Source: Emcibacteraceae bacterium (GTDB taxonomy: Bacteria; Pseudomonadota; Alphaproteobacteria; Sphingomonadales; Emcibacteraceae). Taken from it: 64,000 nucleotides of DNA. Under the pieces are notes generated by a model. It worked only from the letters and a program-made list of their open reading frames with translations. It was not told the origin of the DNA and made no database searches. Shown here one piece after another: positions 63,889 to 64,000 of this stretch. A program made the position numbers and the translations under genes. The stretch is from positions 329,226 through 393,225 of the forward strand of contig JAJFIR010000014.1 in NCBI GenBank assembly GCA_021774795.1. Reading direction: 5' to 3'. The first letter of the stretch is position 1, and each line of letters begins with the position of its first letter.

Positions 63889-64000
63889 CAGACTGTTGAC
63901 AAAGTCCTGTATTTTTATCGGGGTTTGTTATTTTTTACATGCCGACTGTATTTTTTATTTTTAAGCCTGATTGATATATTTCTTTATAGATTAGGCGCAT

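Overview
The window is an AT-rich bacterial chromosome segment, almost certainly from an alphaproteobacterium. The strongest marker is a GcrA cell-cycle regulator at 46.0-46.5 kb. Supporting traits are the tandem cold-shock-domain protein next to a DUF192 gene and the serB/miaA/ilvBNC arrangement. TonB-independent porins, exported hydrolases, an AGCS sodium symporter, H-NOX/NO signalling and SoxCD-type sulfite oxidation fit a marine, Gram-negative, respiring heterotroph. A Kordiimonadales/Emcibacterales-like lineage is my inference and is not proven by the sequence.

Layout. 0-8.3 kb (all minus strand): an amino-sugar operon (SIS deaminase, nagA, GNAT, exported S10 carboxypeptidase, DUF998 fragment), preceded by a TetR-HlyD-ABC ATPase-ABC permease efflux operon with a likely TetR operator. 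8.4-9.3 kb: two small convergent genes. 9.4-16.1 kb: a phosphate-starvation locus with a phosphate-selective porin, pstS, pstC, pstA, pstB and phoU. PHO boxes with exact 11-bp periodicity precede both the porin and pstS. 16.1-17.9 kb: two AEC-family carriers. 18.1-21.3 kb: four tandem secreted alpha/beta-hydrolase paralogues; the two inner copies keep a Ser-Asp-His triad and the two outer copies have lost all three residues. 21.3-27.4 kb: lipoprotein amidase, mtnA, asparagine synthase, tRNA-Pro(UGG), DUF192 and a double cold-shock protein. 27.8-31.7 kb: two membrane transporters and a lone SufU/IscU-like scaffold. 31.8-34.6 kb: an mscS-LytS-LytTR operon. 34.7-36.5 kb: a soxC/soxD-like sulfite dehydrogenase pair. 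36.6-40.4 kb: a more disordered stretch with an esterase, PhzF, a nucleotidyltransferase and relics of an IS30-family element. 40.5-45.9 kb: three tandem exported gamma-glutamyltransferases. 46.0-50.7 kb: gcrA, a lone ABC-2 permease, argD, argF and hslO. 50.8-55.3 kb: a dihaem cytochrome with TPR tail, a phenylpyruvate/indolepyruvate-type decarboxylase behind an FNR/FixK-type box, and an H-NOX sensor with its histidine kinase. 55.3-60.8 kb: ilvC, ilvN, ilvB, miaA and serB. 60.8-63.8 kb: two exported sorbosone/glucose-dehydrogenase-like beta-propellers and a small outer-membrane barrel.

How the genes work together. The phosphate locus is a complete import and control unit (outer-membrane pore, binding protein, permeases, ATPase, PhoU), but phoB/phoR are not in the window. 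A strong hairpin between pstS and pstC probably lets pstS be made in excess. The exported peptidase, amidase, gamma-glutamyltransferases, esterases and beta-propellers suggest heavy periplasmic processing of peptides and sugars. The decarboxylase, H-NOX and kinase cluster looks tied to oxygen/NO sensing.

The most unusual items are the hydrolase array with its apparently dead flanking members, the triple GGT block, the MscS/LytTR operon, the orphan SoxCD pair and the IS30 footprints. I saw no CRISPR array, no rRNA and no intact insertion sequence.
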